Origin: Chloroflexota bacterium
GTDB taxonomy: Bacteria; Chloroflexota; Dormibacteria; Dormibacterales; Dormibacteraceae
Length of the DNA: 64,000 bases
Reading direction: 5' to 3'
NCBI GenBank assembly: GCA_005880915.1
Contig: VBIW01000041.1
Span: forward strand, 54,244 to 118,243
Positions 16,784 to 25,941 of this stretch are shown one piece after another (position 1 is the first letter of the stretch; the number at the start of each line of letters is the position of its first letter). The notes beneath the pieces were generated by a model. The model saw only the letters and a program-made list of their open reading frames with translations, had not been told where the DNA came from and made no database searches. A program made the translations under genes and the position numbers.

Positions 16784-17613
16784 CGATCCGGCCGGTCAGG
16801 CCCGCCGACCGAGACCGCGTCGTCGAAATCACCAGGGACGTCTGGGAAGGCCACGACTACCTCGCTCGCGTCTTCGACCGTTGGGTTTCGGACGCCGGTG
16901 CGGCGTTCCAGGCCGCAGAGATGGAAGGTGTCGTGGTCGGCCTGCAGCGGTTGCGCCCATTCGCGCCCGGCCTCGTTTGGTATGAGGGCCTTCGCGTCGC
17001 CAGCGAACACCGCAGGCAGGGCATCGCTCGGGCCATGCTCGAGGCGGCGATCGACGAAGCGCGGGCGCAGAACTTTCGCGAGATGCGTCTTGCCACGCGC
17101 GACCTGCCGGCGGTCCGCCTGTTCGAGGCGGCGGGCTTCCGACAGATCGTCGAGGTCAAGTGGTGGCGCGGCTTGCGAGTCGAGGGCGGCGAGCCCGCGC
17201 GCATGCCCGACGCAGTTGAAGCCCGCAAGCTGTGGCCGGTCGTGGCCTCGAGTCGAGGCATCGAGCTCTATGGCGGCGTGTCGCCGGACCTGAACGGCGC
17301 GCGCGACCTCGACGCGGCGGAGCTCGAGCGACTGGCCCAGAGCGGTCTCTTGAGGGTGGGACCTGGCGGCCGCGCCCTGGCCCTTCTCCGCGAACCGTGG
17401 GGGCAGAACATCGCGGTCTCACTCCTCGCAGGTGCGGGGGGCGCACTGCGAGAGGTGCTGATGGCGCTGCGCTTCGAAGCGGACGCCGACGACCTGGGCC
17501 ACGTCACGATCAACCTGCCTCCTGGCCACCCTGCCGAAGAGGACCTTCGTGCCACCGGATACGATTTCGCGGATGCCGAAAACAGCGCCTACGTCTACGC
17601 CCTCAAGCTCTAG
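16762..17613 (+). CDS. GNAT-family N-acetyltransferase with C-terminal extension
   Basis: 283 aa from TTG 16762. Residues 1-145 form a GNAT fold with the acetyl-CoA P-loop segment HRRQGIARAMLEAAIDEA and the ending RLFEAAGFRQIVEVKWW. The C-terminal ~130 residues may be a second, degenerate GNAT-like half, seen in some family members. The acceptor is unknown. It is coupled to the upstream methyltransferase, and its TAG stop touches the next gene's TTG. Confidence 0.82.
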   Translation: MATTGELTIRPVRPADRDRVVEITRDVWEGHDYLARVFDRWVSDAGAAFQAAEMEGVVVGLQRLRPFAPGLVWYEGLRVASEHRRQGIARAMLEAAIDEARAQNFREMRLATRDLPAVRLFEAAGFRQIVEVKWWRGLRVEGGEPARMPDAVEARKLWPVVASSRGIELYGGVSPDLNGARDLDAAELERLAQSGLLRVGPGGRALALLREPWGQNIAVSLLAGAGGALREVLMALRFEADADDLGHVTINLPPGHPAEEDLRATGYDFADAENSAYVYALKL

Positions 17614-18834
17614 TTGACTCGCCGTTACGTAGTTCTCGGCAACGGCATCGCCGGCCAGACGTGCGCGGAAGATCTGCGCAAGGCTGACGCTGAGGCGTCG
17701 ATCGTGATCATCGCCGCCGAGCGACACCCTCTCTACAACCGCGTGGCGCTACCGCGCTATCTACGCGGCCAGGTCCGGCGCGAGAAGGTGTTCATGCGGA
17801 CTGCCGAGGACTCTGCCAACCGGAACATCGAGATCCATTTCGAAACGTGGGCGACCGACGTCGATTTCGCGGGCAAGGTCGTCCACACCAACCGCGGGCA
17901 GGAATTCAACTACGACGCGCTGCTCGTGGCGACGGGCGGCCGGCCGAAACCACCACCCTGGCCGGGCTCCGGCGAGGTGTCCGCGTGCCTGGGGTTCCAG
18001 ACGCTCGACGACACCGACGCGATCATCGAGAAGGCTGACGCATCCGAGAGGGTCCTCGTCATGGGCGGCAGCTTCATCGGCTATGAGCTGGCCGAGGGTG
18101 TGAGCTTCCGGCACAAGGCGCAGGTCACCTGGATCATGCGCGGGCCGTGGTTTCTTCGCTATGTGCTCGACGAGGAAGGTGGCCAGCTGTGCCGCCAGCT
18201 CGGCGAGGCGCAGGGTGTGCAGTTCATCACGTCCGACGAGGTGCAGAAGTTCAGCCGGACCAACGGCCGCTACACCGCCGAGACCGTGAACGGCGAGAAG
18301 GTCGAGTTCGACCTGCTGACCTACGGCGTCGGGCTGGACTACTACACGGAACCGGTGCGCGCGGGGCTCGAGCTCAAGAACGGAATCGTGACTGACGCCA
18401 AGCTGCGCACCTCCGCGCCGGACGTCTACGCCGCCGGCGACGTCGCCGTGTTCTTCGATCTCATGGTCGAGCGGCACAACCAGATGGGCACGTGGGACAA
18501 CGCTGAGGCGCACGGCAAGGTGGCGGCCCGAAACATGGCAGGCGCCGATGAGGACTTCTTCGACGTGCCGACTTACACGACGACGATGTTCGGCTCCACG
18601 CTCGCGGTCATGGGCGTGACACCCGACGTGCAGCCAGACCTCGAGTCCGTCCGCACCTTCAGCTTCGAGGAAAAGTTCTACCGCAAGCTCTTCTTCAAGG
18701 ACGACCGCCTGGTCGGCGCGATCATGATCGGCCCGCCCAAGGGTCGGAAGAAGCTGATCGAGATCATGCGGTCGCGGCAGAGGATCGAGCGGCCGAAGCA
18801 GGAGCTGCTCGACCCGGCAAACCTCAAGGACTGA
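17614..18834 (+). CDS. NAD(P)H/FAD oxidoreductase of the rubredoxin-reductase/NirB-N type
   Basis: 406 aa. The FAD Rossmann motif is VVLGNGIAGQTCAEDL at the N-terminus, the second dinucleotide motif is VLVMGGSFIGYELAEG around residue 150, and the FAD-closing motif is DVYAAGDVAVFFD. These enzymes pass electrons from NAD(P)H to small iron-sulfur partners; no rubredoxin or ferredoxin gene is adjacent. TTG 17614 directly follows the GNAT stop (TAGTTG), without an SD. Confidence 0.87.
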   Translation: MTRRYVVLGNGIAGQTCAEDLRKADAEASIVIIAAERHPLYNRVALPRYLRGQVRREKVFMRTAEDSANRNIEIHFETWATDVDFAGKVVHTNRGQEFNYDALLVATGGRPKPPPWPGSGEVSACLGFQTLDDTDAIIEKADASERVLVMGGSFIGYELAEGVSFRHKAQVTWIMRGPWFLRYVLDEEGGQLCRQLGEAQGVQFITSDEVQKFSRTNGRYTAETVNGEKVEFDLLTYGVGLDYYTEPVRAGLELKNGIVTDAKLRTSAPDVYAAGDVAVFFDLMVERHNQMGTWDNAEAHGKVAARNMAGADEDFFDVPTYTTTMFGSTLAVMGVTPDVQPDLESVRTFSFEEKFYRKLFFKDDRLVGAIMIGPPKGRKKLIEIMRSRQRIERPKQELLDPANLKD

Positions 18835-18851
18835 CCGCTCGCGCCAAGCGG
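18835..18851. promoter_or_regulatory. Possible operator upstream of the clgR-like/clpP genes
   Basis: Inverted repeat CCGCT-N7-AGCGG lies about 11 bases upstream of a TATCGT -10-like hexamer (18862-18867) and 30 bases before the regulator start. The position suits an activator such as ClgR itself, but the sequence is not a clean match to the ClgR consensus I remember. Confidence 0.3.
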
Positions 18852-18880
18852 CGTTTCGTCGTATCGTTAGCCCAGGACAG

Positions 18881-19303
18881 ATGAAGTTCGCCTACAGCGA
18901 AAGCGCCGCAGCGGTTCGGGCCGCTCTTGGTTCGATCCTGCGTTCCCGCCGCGAGGCCACCCGCCGCACCCTGAGCGAGGTCGCAGCGGAGGCTGGGCTC
19001 TCGCCGGCCCATCTCTCAGAGGTGGAGCGCGGCCGCAAGGAGGTCTCCACCGAGCGGCTGCTCGCGGTCGCCCACGCTCTCGGCGTCCGGCCGGCCGAGA
19101 TCTACGCCGACCTCGCGCGCCTGCTCGGCGCCGATTCCGAGCAGCGGGCGTGGCCCGAGGACCCGCCCGTGAAGCTCCGTCTCGCCACAGCCTCACTGCC
19201 TCTCGAAGCGCTGCGCAGCGTGGCCGACTTCAGCGCCTACCTCGCGATGGCCAACCCCCCGCCCAGACCCAAAGAGCGAATCGGCTTCATACCAAGGAGA
19301 TAA
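18881..19303 (+). CDS. clgR: XRE-family regulator, ClgR-like
   Basis: 140 aa. One helix-turn-helix is at about residues 28-80 (LSEVAAEAGLSPAHLSEVER, GRKEVSTERLLAVAHALGV). The rest is a flexible tail ending in Pro-rich sequence. In actinobacteria ClgR activates clp protease genes; here clpP begins 3 bases after the stop, so the same logic probably applies. Start ATG 18881. The gene symbol is based on HTH type and linkage, not on a search. Confidence 0.8.
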   Translation: MKFAYSESAAAVRAALGSILRSRREATRRTLSEVAAEAGLSPAHLSEVERGRKEVSTERLLAVAHALGVRPAEIYADLARLLGADSEQRAWPEDPPVKLRLATASLPLEALRSVADFSAYLAMANPPPRPKERIGFIPRR

Positions 19304-19306
19304 CTG

Positions 19307-19921
19307 ATGCACCTCATTCCAACCGTGATCACCAACGACGGGCGCGGTGAGCGCGCGTACGACATCTACTCGCGGCTGCTGAAGGATGGCGTGATATTCG
19401 TCCGCGGGGTGATCGACGACGACATGGCGAGCACCGTGACCGCGCAGCTCCTTTTCCTCGAGAACGAGGCGCCCGACAGTGACATCCAGATCTACATCAA
19501 CAGCCCTGGCGGCTCGCTCACCGCTGCACTGTCCATATATGACGCGATGCAGTACGTCGGGCCGAAGGTCGCGACGCTGTGCACTGGCCTCGCGGCCAGC
19601 GGCGCGTCGATCCTCCTTGCGGGCGGCGACCCGGGCATGCGCATGTCGCTGCCGCACGCGCAGATCCTCATCCACCAGCCCTTCACGCAGGGGATCCAGG
19701 GCCAGGCCACGGACATCCAGATCCACGCCCAGGAAATCCTCCGCCAGCGGGAGCAGGTGGCCCGGATCTACGCCAAGCACTGCAGGCGCCAGCTGGAGGA
19801 CGTCGAGCGGGCGATGGAGCGGGACTTCTTCATGACGCCCGACCAGGCCAAGGAGTGGGGCCTCATCGACCTCATCGTCGAAAAGAACCCGCACGTAGTG
19901 GTGACGCCGGTCGCCGGATGA
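19307..19921 (+). CDS. clpP: ATP-dependent Clp protease proteolytic subunit
   Basis: 204 aa, standard length. The Ser of the catalytic triad is in [16 protein letters not shown], the His in [17 protein letters not shown], and the Asp in [20 protein letters not shown]. ClpP forms a tetradecamer that degrades proteins fed by ClpX or ClpC; neither partner is in the window. It is co-transcribed with the ClgR-like gene. The stop overlaps the next gene as ATGA. Confidence 0.96.
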   Translation: MHLIPTVITNDGRGERAYDIYSRLLKDGVIFVRGVIDDDMASTVTAQLLFLENEAPDSDIQIYINSPGGSLTAALSIYDAMQYVGPKVATLCTGLAASGASILLAGGDPGMRMSLPHAQILIHQPFTQGIQGQATDIQIHAQEILRQREQVARIYAKHCRRQLEDVERAMERDFFMTPDQAKEWGLIDLIVEKNPHVVVTPVAG

Positions 19922-20883
19922 AGGTCATCGTCCTCGGCGGCACGCGGTTCATCGGCCGCGCGATCGTCGAGGAGCTTGCGGCGGCGGGCGATGACCTGCT
20001 CATCATCCATCGCGGCCTGCTCGAGCCCGGCGACCTCCCGCGGGTTCCCCACCTGCATTGCGACCGGGCCGAGCTGGCTTCGCATCGCGCTGAGCTCGCC
20101 GCTTTCCGGGCGGAGGCCGTGGTCGATTGTCGGGCGCTCACCCAAGCTGACGCCGAGGTCGCCCTGCAGGCGATGCCGGACGTCAAACGCTGGATCGTGA
20201 TTTCCAGCATGGACGTCTACCGCGCCTTCGGCGCTCTGCTCCAGGACCGCGAGACTGACCCGGTGCCGATCGACGAAGATTCGCCGCTCCGCTCGGAGCG
20301 CTACCCCTATCGCGGCAAGGTGGCCGATCGAGAGGACTACGACAAGCTCGACGTAGAAGACATCTACTTGCCGCGCGGCGCCCTTGTGTTTCGCCTGCCG
20401 ATGGTCTACGGCGAGCGCGATTACCAGCTGCGGGAGGAGTTCATCCTGCGCCGCATCCGGGCAGGCAGGACGCAAATTCCGTTCGGCGCAGGCACATGGC
20501 TCGCATGCCGCGGGTACGTCCGCGACGTCGGGCGGGCCGTGAGCCTGGCGCTTCGGACGCCCGCCGCGGCCGGCGTGATGAACATCTGCGAGGACCACAC
20601 CTTCTCCATGCGAATGTGGTCACAGATGATCATCGAGGCGGCCGGTTCGACTGCGGAGCTCATTCGCGTCCCGGACGAGGCGCTGCCGGAGGACCTCAAG
20701 CCGACAGGCACGATGTCGCAACACGTCGCCGCCATCTCGCGGCGGGCGCGCGCCGAGCTGGGATGGACGCCATCCGACCCATTCGAGTCGCTGCGCACCA
20801 CTGTTCGCTGGCACCTCGACCATCCGCCGGAAGAGCCGGACCTCGATTTCTCGCCCGACGATCGAGCGTTGGAGTCGGTCTAA
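19918..20883 (+). CDS. NAD-dependent epimerase/dehydratase family protein (extended SDR)
   Basis: 321 aa. The N-terminal nucleotide motif is [16 protein letters not shown]. The usual SDR Tyr-x-x-x-Lys is represented by YPYRGKV, and the motif [14 protein letters not shown] follows. This subgroup resembles sugar-nucleotide epimerases and chloroplast RNA-binding-like SDRs; substrate unknown. ATG 19918 overlaps the clpP stop, so it is part of that operon. Confidence 0.85.
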   Translation: MKVIVLGGTRFIGRAIVEELAAAGDDLLIIHRGLLEPGDLPRVPHLHCDRAELASHRAELAAFRAEAVVDCRALTQADAEVALQAMPDVKRWIVISSMDVYRAFGALLQDRETDPVPIDEDSPLRSERYPYRGKVADREDYDKLDVEDIYLPRGALVFRLPMVYGERDYQLREEFILRRIRAGRTQIPFGAGTWLACRGYVRDVGRAVSLALRTPAAAGVMNICEDHTFSMRMWSQMIIEAAGSTAELIRVPDEALPEDLKPTGTMSQHVAAISRRARAELGWTPSDPFESLRTTVRWHLDHPPEEPDLDFSPDDRALESV

Positions 20884-20895
20884 GCTTCAGACCAG

Positions 20896-23742
20896 ATGTC
20901 CCGCCGGTACCGGCCCTTTGATCCCTTCGAGCGCGGTGGTCCGTTCGACGTCGGAAGAGAGATTCGGATGCCGCAGATACCGCGTCGCTTCTGGGGAGGC
21001 CTGGCGCTCTTCATGCTGGCGGTCCTGGTCTTCATCGCCGCCAGCCCGGTCGTCTCTTTCATCACGGAGCTCCAGTGGTACGACGCGCTCGGCTTTCGGG
21101 ACGTCTACACAACCCGGCTGACCCTGGAGTGGTCGCTGGCGATCGGCGCGACCGTCATCGCGTTCGCGTACCTCGGCTTCAACGTCGCCATCGCGCTCAG
21201 GATCCGATCGGGCGGTGCTTTGCGCGCGGTCGGCATCGAGCGCCCGACGCTCCGGGGGCCCGCGGGCTGGATCAGCATCGGCGTTGCGGCGGTCATCGCT
21301 CTGATCCTCGGCGCCGGCGCCTTCTCGCAGTGGCAGCAGCTAGCGCTGTTCATGCACTCGACCCCGGTCGGCACCACCGATCCGGTCCTGGGCCAGGACA
21401 TCTCCTTTTATCTGCTGACGCTGCCGTTCCTCCACTCGGCCGCGAACTGGGCGCTCGGTCTGGACTTCCTGACTGTGCTGTTGATCGGCGCCCTCTACTC
21501 ATGGCGCGGCGACAGCTTCGACTTCCGCCCCACCCCGCGTGCGATCGCCCACCTCTCGGTGCTGATCGCGGCTTTCGCGGTGACGCTGTCGGTCGCGACG
21601 TGGCTCAGCCGGTACGACCTGCTGTACGGCCACACGAGCGGTACCGTCTGGGGCGCCGCTTACACGGACGTCAACGCGCGGCTGCCCCTGTACACGTTCC
21701 AGGCAGGGGCGGGCATCGTGCTGGCGGGTGGGCTGCTAGCCAACGCCTGGCTGAGGCGGCTGTGGCTGCCGATCGCCGCGACCGTCGCCTGGATCGGCCT
21801 CTCGGTGCTGGCTCAGGCGTACCCCGCGATCGTGCAGGGCGTTTCCGTCACCCCCAACGCGCAGACGTATGAGCTGCCGTACATACAGCGCGAGATCGCC
21901 GGCACACGCGCGGCCTACGGGCTCTCCGACGTGGGAGTTCGCAACTTCACCGGCGACCAGCGTCTCACGGCACAGGACGTGCAGAACGACCAGGCGACGG
22001 TCAACAACCTGAGGTTGTGGGACTACCTCGCGCTCAAGGAGACGTACCAGCAGCAGCAGACGATCCGCACGTACTACATCTTCAACGACATCGACATCGA
22101 CCGCTACATGATCAACGGGCAATATCAGCAGCTCGAGATAAGCGCGAGGGAGATGGACACGTCGAAGCTCTCGTCCGCCGCCCAGAACTGGGTGAACATC
22201 CACCTCGGATACACGCATGGTTACGGAGCGGCCGCAAGCCCCGTGAACGCTGTCGTCGGCGAGGGCCTGCCCGATTATGTGGTGGGCGACGTACCGCCGA
22301 CCGGGCCGCTCAAGATCACGCAACCGGCGATCTATTTCGGCGAGCTGACCAACGACTACGTTCTGGCGCCCTCTGCCAACCGCGAATTCGATTACCCGGT
22401 CGGCGGCACGGACGTGTTCACCAACTACACCGGCACCCACGGAGTGCCGATGACGGGTCTTAACTCGGCGCTGTGGTCGCTCAAGCTGAGCGACTTCAAC
22501 CTGCTTGTGTCGCGCCAGATCACCAGCCGCACGACGATGCTGTACCGCCGCAACATCCTCGACCGCGCGCGGGAGATCGCCCCCTTCCTGACCTTCGATG
22601 GCGACCCCTACCTCGTCGTGGTCGACGGCCACCTCTACTGGATCATGGACGCCTACACCACCGCCTCGACGTATCCATACGCGCAGGCCCAGACATTCGA
22701 CGGCAACTCCGTCAACTACATCCGGAACTCAGTCAAGGTCGTGATCGACGCGTACGAGGGAGTCCCGACCTTTTACGTGGCCGACCCGAAGGACCCGCTG
22801 ATCAAGGCCTACCAGGCCACCTTCCCTTCGATGTTCAAGCCGATCGACGCGATGCCGGCGGGACTTCGTGCTCACGTCCGGGTCCCGGTCGATCTCTTCA
22901 ACCTCCAGGTCGGGATTTACGCGACGTACCACGTCACCGCCGACGCGGCCGGGGCGAAGGTGCTCTTCGCCCGCGAGGACGTGTGGGCCGTGCCGACGGC
23001 GCAAACGTCGCCGGGCGCCGGGGCCACCGCACTCGAGCCCTACTACGTGCTGTTCCGGCTGCCCGGCGAACAGAACCCTGAGTTCCTCCTGATCATGCCC
23101 TACACGCCTCTGGGCAAGAACAACATGGTCTCGTGGATGGCGGCACGCAGCGACGGCTCGCACTACGGTGAGTACGTCTCTTACGTGCTGCCGAAGGACA
23201 AGACGATCTTCGGGCCCCAGCAGGTGGCCAACCGGATCAATGAGAACACGACGATTTCCGCCGACTTCACGCTTTTCCATCAGGCGGGTTCCCAGGTTCA
23301 GCAGGGCAACCTGCTCGTGGTGCCGATCGGCAACTCGTTCCTCTATTTCGAACCGATCTACTTGCGGGCCAACCAGACTTCCAGCCTTCCTGAGCTCAAG
23401 CGAATCATCCTGGCCACCCAGGACAGCGTCGTCTACACGACCACCCTGGACCAGGCGATCCAGCAGCTGGTCGGCAACGCGCCTCCGACGACGCCCAACC
23501 AGCCGCCGATCACCACGCTGACGCCGGCCCAGCTCGCGCAGCTGCAAAGCCTCGTCGCGCAGGCGAACCAGCACTACAAAGCCGCCTACACGGCCCTGGC
23601 TCAAGGCGACTTTGCGACCTTCGGTGTCGAGATGCAGAAGGTCGGTCAGCTGCTCAGCCAGATCCAGGCCTTGACCGGATCGAGCTCGACCACGCCAGGC
23701 CCATCGCCCTCGCCGTCACCAAAAGCGTCATCCAGTCCGTAG
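20896..23742 (+). CDS. UPF0182 family membrane protein
   Basis: 948 aa. The first ~330 residues hold about seven membrane segments, and the remainder is a large outer domain with the family's conserved stretch ELPYIQREIAGTRAAYGL and later NYIRNSVKVVIDAYEG. The C-terminal ~60 residues include a coiled region and a Pro/Ser-rich tail. This family is widespread in actinobacteria and cyanobacteria; its role is not established. ATG 20896 lies 12 bases after the epimerase stop; TAAGCT (20881-20886) sits nine bases upstream. The 3' end overlaps convergent pcm by 15 bases. Confidence 0.92.
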   Translation: MSRRYRPFDPFERGGPFDVGREIRMPQIPRRFWGGLALFMLAVLVFIAASPVVSFITELQWYDALGFRDVYTTRLTLEWSLAIGATVIAFAYLGFNVAIALRIRSGGALRAVGIERPTLRGPAGWISIGVAAVIALILGAGAFSQWQQLALFMHSTPVGTTDPVLGQDISFYLLTLPFLHSAANWALGLDFLTVLLIGALYSWRGDSFDFRPTPRAIAHLSVLIAAFAVTLSVATWLSRYDLLYGHTSGTVWGAAYTDVNARLPLYTFQAGAGIVLAGGLLANAWLRRLWLPIAATVAWIGLSVLAQAYPAIVQGVSVTPNAQTYELPYIQREIAGTRAAYGLSDVGVRNFTGDQRLTAQDVQNDQATVNNLRLWDYLALKETYQQQQTIRTYYIFNDIDIDRYMINGQYQQLEISAREMDTSKLSSAAQNWVNIHLGYTHGYGAAASPVNAVVGEGLPDYVVGDVPPTGPLKITQPAIYFGELTNDYVLAPSANREFDYPVGGTDVFTNYTGTHGVPMTGLNSALWSLKLSDFNLLVSRQITSRTTMLYRRNILDRAREIAPFLTFDGDPYLVVVDGHLYWIMDAYTTASTYPYAQAQTFDGNSVNYIRNSVKVVIDAYEGVPTFYVADPKDPLIKAYQATFPSMFKPIDAMPAGLRAHVRVPVDLFNLQVGIYATYHVTADAAGAKVLFAREDVWAVPTAQTSPGAGATALEPYYVLFRLPGEQNPEFLLIMPYTPLGKNNMVSWMAARSDGSHYGEYVSYVLPKDKTIFGPQQVANRINENTTISADFTLFHQAGSQVQQGNLLVVPIGNSFLYFEPIYLRANQTSSLPELKRIILATQDSVVYTTTLDQAIQQLVGNAPPTTPNQPPITTLTPAQLAQLQSLVAQANQHYKAAYTALAQGDFATFGVEMQKVGQLLSQIQALTGSSSTTPGPSPSPSPKASSSP

Positions 23743-24354
23743 GGGAACAAACAGCACAGGAAAAAGCGACCTGTAGATCACGTCTGCGCCATGGCGCGCG
23801 TAGAGGCGAAGGTCTTGCGGCTCATCATCCGAGGTTGCCACCGGGATCACCATGCGCCCTCCGTCGGCCAGCTGGTCGATGAGCGCCTGCGGCACCTCGC
23901 GGGCCGCCGCGGCGACGAGGATCACGTTGTAGGGCGCCTCGGCCGGCCAGCCGAGGCTTCCGTCGCCGACAGCCACCTCGATGTTGTCGAAGCCGAGCCG
24001 GCGCAGCGTCTCCAATGCGTGCTCTGCGAGCGCCGGCTCGCGCTCGATTGTCATGACGCGGCGGCACAGCCGGCTCAGGATCGCGGCCGCGTATCCCGAG
24101 CCGGTGCCAACCTCGAGGGCGATCTCGTCCGGCTGGAGCGATGCGGCTTGCGCCATCAGTGCCACCACCAGCGGCTGAGAGATGGTCTGGCCGCACTCGA
24201 TCGCAAGCGCGCGGTCCTCGTACGCATGGCTGCGCATCCGTGGGGCGAGGAACTCCTCGCGCGGCACCGACGCCATCGCCTGGAGCACGCGCTCGTCGGT
24301 CACGCCGTGCGGGCGCAGCTGCTCGGCGACCATCCGTTGCCCCGGTGTGCTCAT
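23728..24354 (-). CDS. pcm: Protein-L-isoaspartate O-methyltransferase
   Basis: 208 aa. Family motifs: GQTISQPLVVALM, the SAM motif ALEVGTGSGYAAAILSRL, and DNIEVAVGDGSLGWP. It methylates abnormal isoaspartyl residues in damaged proteins so they can be repaired. ATG 24354 is chosen because homology starts there (MSTPGQRMVAEQLRPHGV); the frame upstream belongs to the antisense of the next gene. It is divergent from the HPRT fusion gene with only 42 bases between start codons. Confidence 0.93.
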   Translation of the reverse strand: MSTPGQRMVAEQLRPHGVTDERVLQAMASVPREEFLAPRMRSHAYEDRALAIECGQTISQPLVVALMAQAASLQPDEIALEVGTGSGYAAAILSRLCRRVMTIEREPALAEHALETLRRLGFDNIEVAVGDGSLGWPAEAPYNVILVAAAAREVPQALIDQLADGGRMVIPVATSDDEPQDLRLYARHGADVIYRSLFPVLFVPLRTG

Positions 24355-24378
24355 CTTTTGAGGGTCAACCTCGAGAGT

Positions 24379-24384
24379 ACAATC
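24379..24384 (+). promoter_or_regulatory. -10 element of the HPRT fusion gene
   Basis: TACAAT at 24379-24384 is a near-consensus -10; transcription would begin around 24391, a few bases before TTG 24397. No convincing -35 is seen at the right distance. Confidence 0.5.
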
Positions 24385-24396
24385 ACAACCGTTTCT

Positions 24397-25392
24397 TTGG
24401 CGTCGTCGTCCATCCCAACGTCCGTCCCACAGAAGTGGCGCCGCCCGGTCAGGCAACGTTCGCGCCTGGTCAGACGTACGGGCCCCGCTCACTCGCGCGT
24501 CGAGTTCGCCCACCCGTCCGAGCAGGAGTTTGCTCGATTCCTCGACTACTACCGAATCCGCTGGCAGTACGAGCCGGTCTCCTTTCCGATCGGGTGGGAA
24601 GGCGAGCGCGTGGCGGAGATGTTCACCCCCGACTTCTACCTCCCGGAGCACGACCTCTACATCGAGCTCACGACCATGAAGCAGTCGCTCGTGACGCCGA
24701 AAAACCGGAAGGTGCGCATGCTCCGTGAGCTCTACCCGGAGATCAACGTCCGGCTCCTTTACCGCAAGGACTACCAGCAGCTCCTCGCCAAGGCCGGTTA
24801 CAGCGCGCTCGAGGTGCAGCACCTCCGCCAAGAGGACGTCGGCGAGATCCTCATCTCTCCGGTGGAGCTCGAGACGCGACTGCGCGCGCTAGGCCGCAAG
24901 ATCTCGCGGGATTATCGCGGGCAATCGCTGGTCCTGGTCGGTGTGCTCAAGGGGATCACGTTCTTCATGGCCGACCTCGCGCGTCAGATCAAAGTGCCGT
25001 TCGTCATCGACTATCTCGACCTGCAGCGCTACGCAGGCGCCCAGCCTCAAGAGCGGGTCAAGATCGTGCGCGACGTCGACTATCCGATCGAGGGCCGCCA
25101 CGTGCTCCTGGTCGAGGACATCATCAACACGGGTCTCACGATCGACTACGTCCTCTCGGCGCTGCGCGCCCGTAAACCCGCGTCGCTCGAGGTGGTGACC
25201 TTGCTCGACCGCCCGCTACGCCGGCTGGTCAAGGTGCCGCTGCGTTACGTCGGGTTCCAGATCCCCAACGACTACGTCGTCGGCTACGGGCTCGACTACC
25301 GCGAGCTGTATCGCAACCTGCCGTTCATCTGCACGCTCCGGGCAAGCGTCTACGACATCCCCACCCGGGCGCCCGATCCCGGCGCCTCCTGA
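24397..25392 (+). CDS. hpt: Nuclease-like domain fused to hypoxanthine phosphoribosyltransferase
   Basis: 331 aa. The C-terminal ~180 residues are a complete HPRT: SLVLVGVLKGITFFMADLAR, the PRPP loop HVLLVEDIINTGLTIDYV, and the ending VVGYGLDYRELYRNLPFI. It converts hypoxanthine or guanine plus PRPP to IMP or GMP. The N-terminal ~130 residues are not part of HPRT: FTPDFYLPEHDLYIELTTMK resembles the D...ExT/K core of PD-(D/E)XK nucleases. The start is uncertain; TTG 24397 is preferred for its promoter, and the first conserved residues are at about 45 (FAHPSEQEFARFLDYY). Confidence 0.85.
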   Translation: MASSSIPTSVPQKWRRPVRQRSRLVRRTGPAHSRVEFAHPSEQEFARFLDYYRIRWQYEPVSFPIGWEGERVAEMFTPDFYLPEHDLYIELTTMKQSLVTPKNRKVRMLRELYPEINVRLLYRKDYQQLLAKAGYSALEVQHLRQEDVGEILISPVELETRLRALGRKISRDYRGQSLVLVGVLKGITFFMADLARQIKVPFVIDYLDLQRYAGAQPQERVKIVRDVDYPIEGRHVLLVEDIINTGLTIDYVLSALRARKPASLEVVTLLDRPLRRLVKVPLRYVGFQIPNDYVVGYGLDYRELYRNLPFICTLRASVYDIPTRAPDPGAS

Positions 25393-25429
25393 TGACCCGG
25401 GAGCGCGGCTGTCCCGCCTCCTGGGGTGG

Positions 25430-25702
25430 ATGGCCGGCCGGGATTTCGCAGAGCTCCTCGGCTCCGGGCTGCTCAATGACGTGGAAGAGGTGGTCGTGGA
25501 CGGCCACCGCAGACTTTACGAGGCGGAGGGCAAGCCGTGGGCGCCTCCGGACGCGTATCGCTGGCTCCGCTACGAGGATCCCGCACCCGTGGCGCGCCTT
25601 GCCGACGGAGTAAGGAAGCTGCGGAGGAGAGCTGTTAAGTTCGACGCCGAAGCTGTGGACAAAGCCTGCTTTAAGGCGTCAAAAACGGGCTATTCGAATT
25701 GA
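25430..25702 (+). CDS. Small hypothetical protein
   Basis: 90 aa from ATG 25430, 37 bases after the HPRT stop. The first 70 residues use GC-rich third positions like the neighbours and look genuine (DFAELLGSGLLNDVEEVVVD, WLRYEDPAPVARLADGVRKL). The last 15 codons run into the AT-richer intrinsic terminator of the opposite-strand RNA candidate, so the true 3' end may be a recent extension. I do not recognise the family. Confidence 0.5.
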   Translation: MAGRDFAELLGSGLLNDVEEVVVDGHRRLYEAEGKPWAPPDAYRWLRYEDPAPVARLADGVRKLRRRAVKFDAEAVDKACFKASKTGYSN

Positions 25703-25867
25703 ATCGCCCGTGTGGGAGTTCTGGGGAAAACTAATGCCCCAAGAGACCTTCCTGTTTACCCTGAAGTCCCCTATGCGTTTTTCGGTTTCCATCCCGGATT
25801 GCTCCGGACCTTCCACCTACTCGACGTTCGGTATCCTCAGGTTTACCGTACTCAGCCGCTTGGGGCG
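25681..25867 (-). ncRNA. Candidate structured non-coding RNA with promoter and intrinsic terminator
   Basis: On the minus strand TTGACG (25902-25897), a 17-base spacer and TAATTT (25879-25874) predict a start near 25867. The transcript would open with GCCCCAAG (25866-25859), which pairs perfectly with CTTGGGGC (25743-25736). Inside are a CCGGA-GCAA-UCCGG hairpin with a GNRA loop (25807-25794) flanked by purine-rich, possibly tandem G-A, internal loops, and further hairpins containing two GGTAAAC motifs. It ends in an intrinsic terminator: CGGGC/GCCCG stem with an extra ATTC/GAAT pair-block and a run of five T (25710-25681). Length ~187 nt is similar to 6S RNA, but the fold does not obviously match it or any riboswitch I know. 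No good ORF lies here. Confidence 0.55.
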
Positions 25868-25873
25868 ACGCGA

Positions 25874-25902
25874 AAATTAACAGGAGCCAAAGGACGCGTC
25901 AA
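25874..25902 (-). promoter_or_regulatory. Sigma70-like promoter for the RNA candidate
   Basis: TTGACG-N17-TAATTT, read on the minus strand. It is one of the few places in the window with both hexamers close to consensus. Confidence 0.55.
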
Positions 25903-25941
25903 CAATTAAGAAAATCGTATCGCCAGGCAAATGTTGGTGGC

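Noticed and set aside
23728..24831. pcm reading frame extended to 367 codons
   Set aside because: The first 159 codons are antisense to the HPRT fusion gene; homology begins at ATG 24354.
25712..25909. 65-codon plus-strand ORF opposite the RNA candidate
   Set aside because: Codon use is atypical, there is no SD, and both the promoter/terminator pair and the GNRA hairpin point to the other strand.
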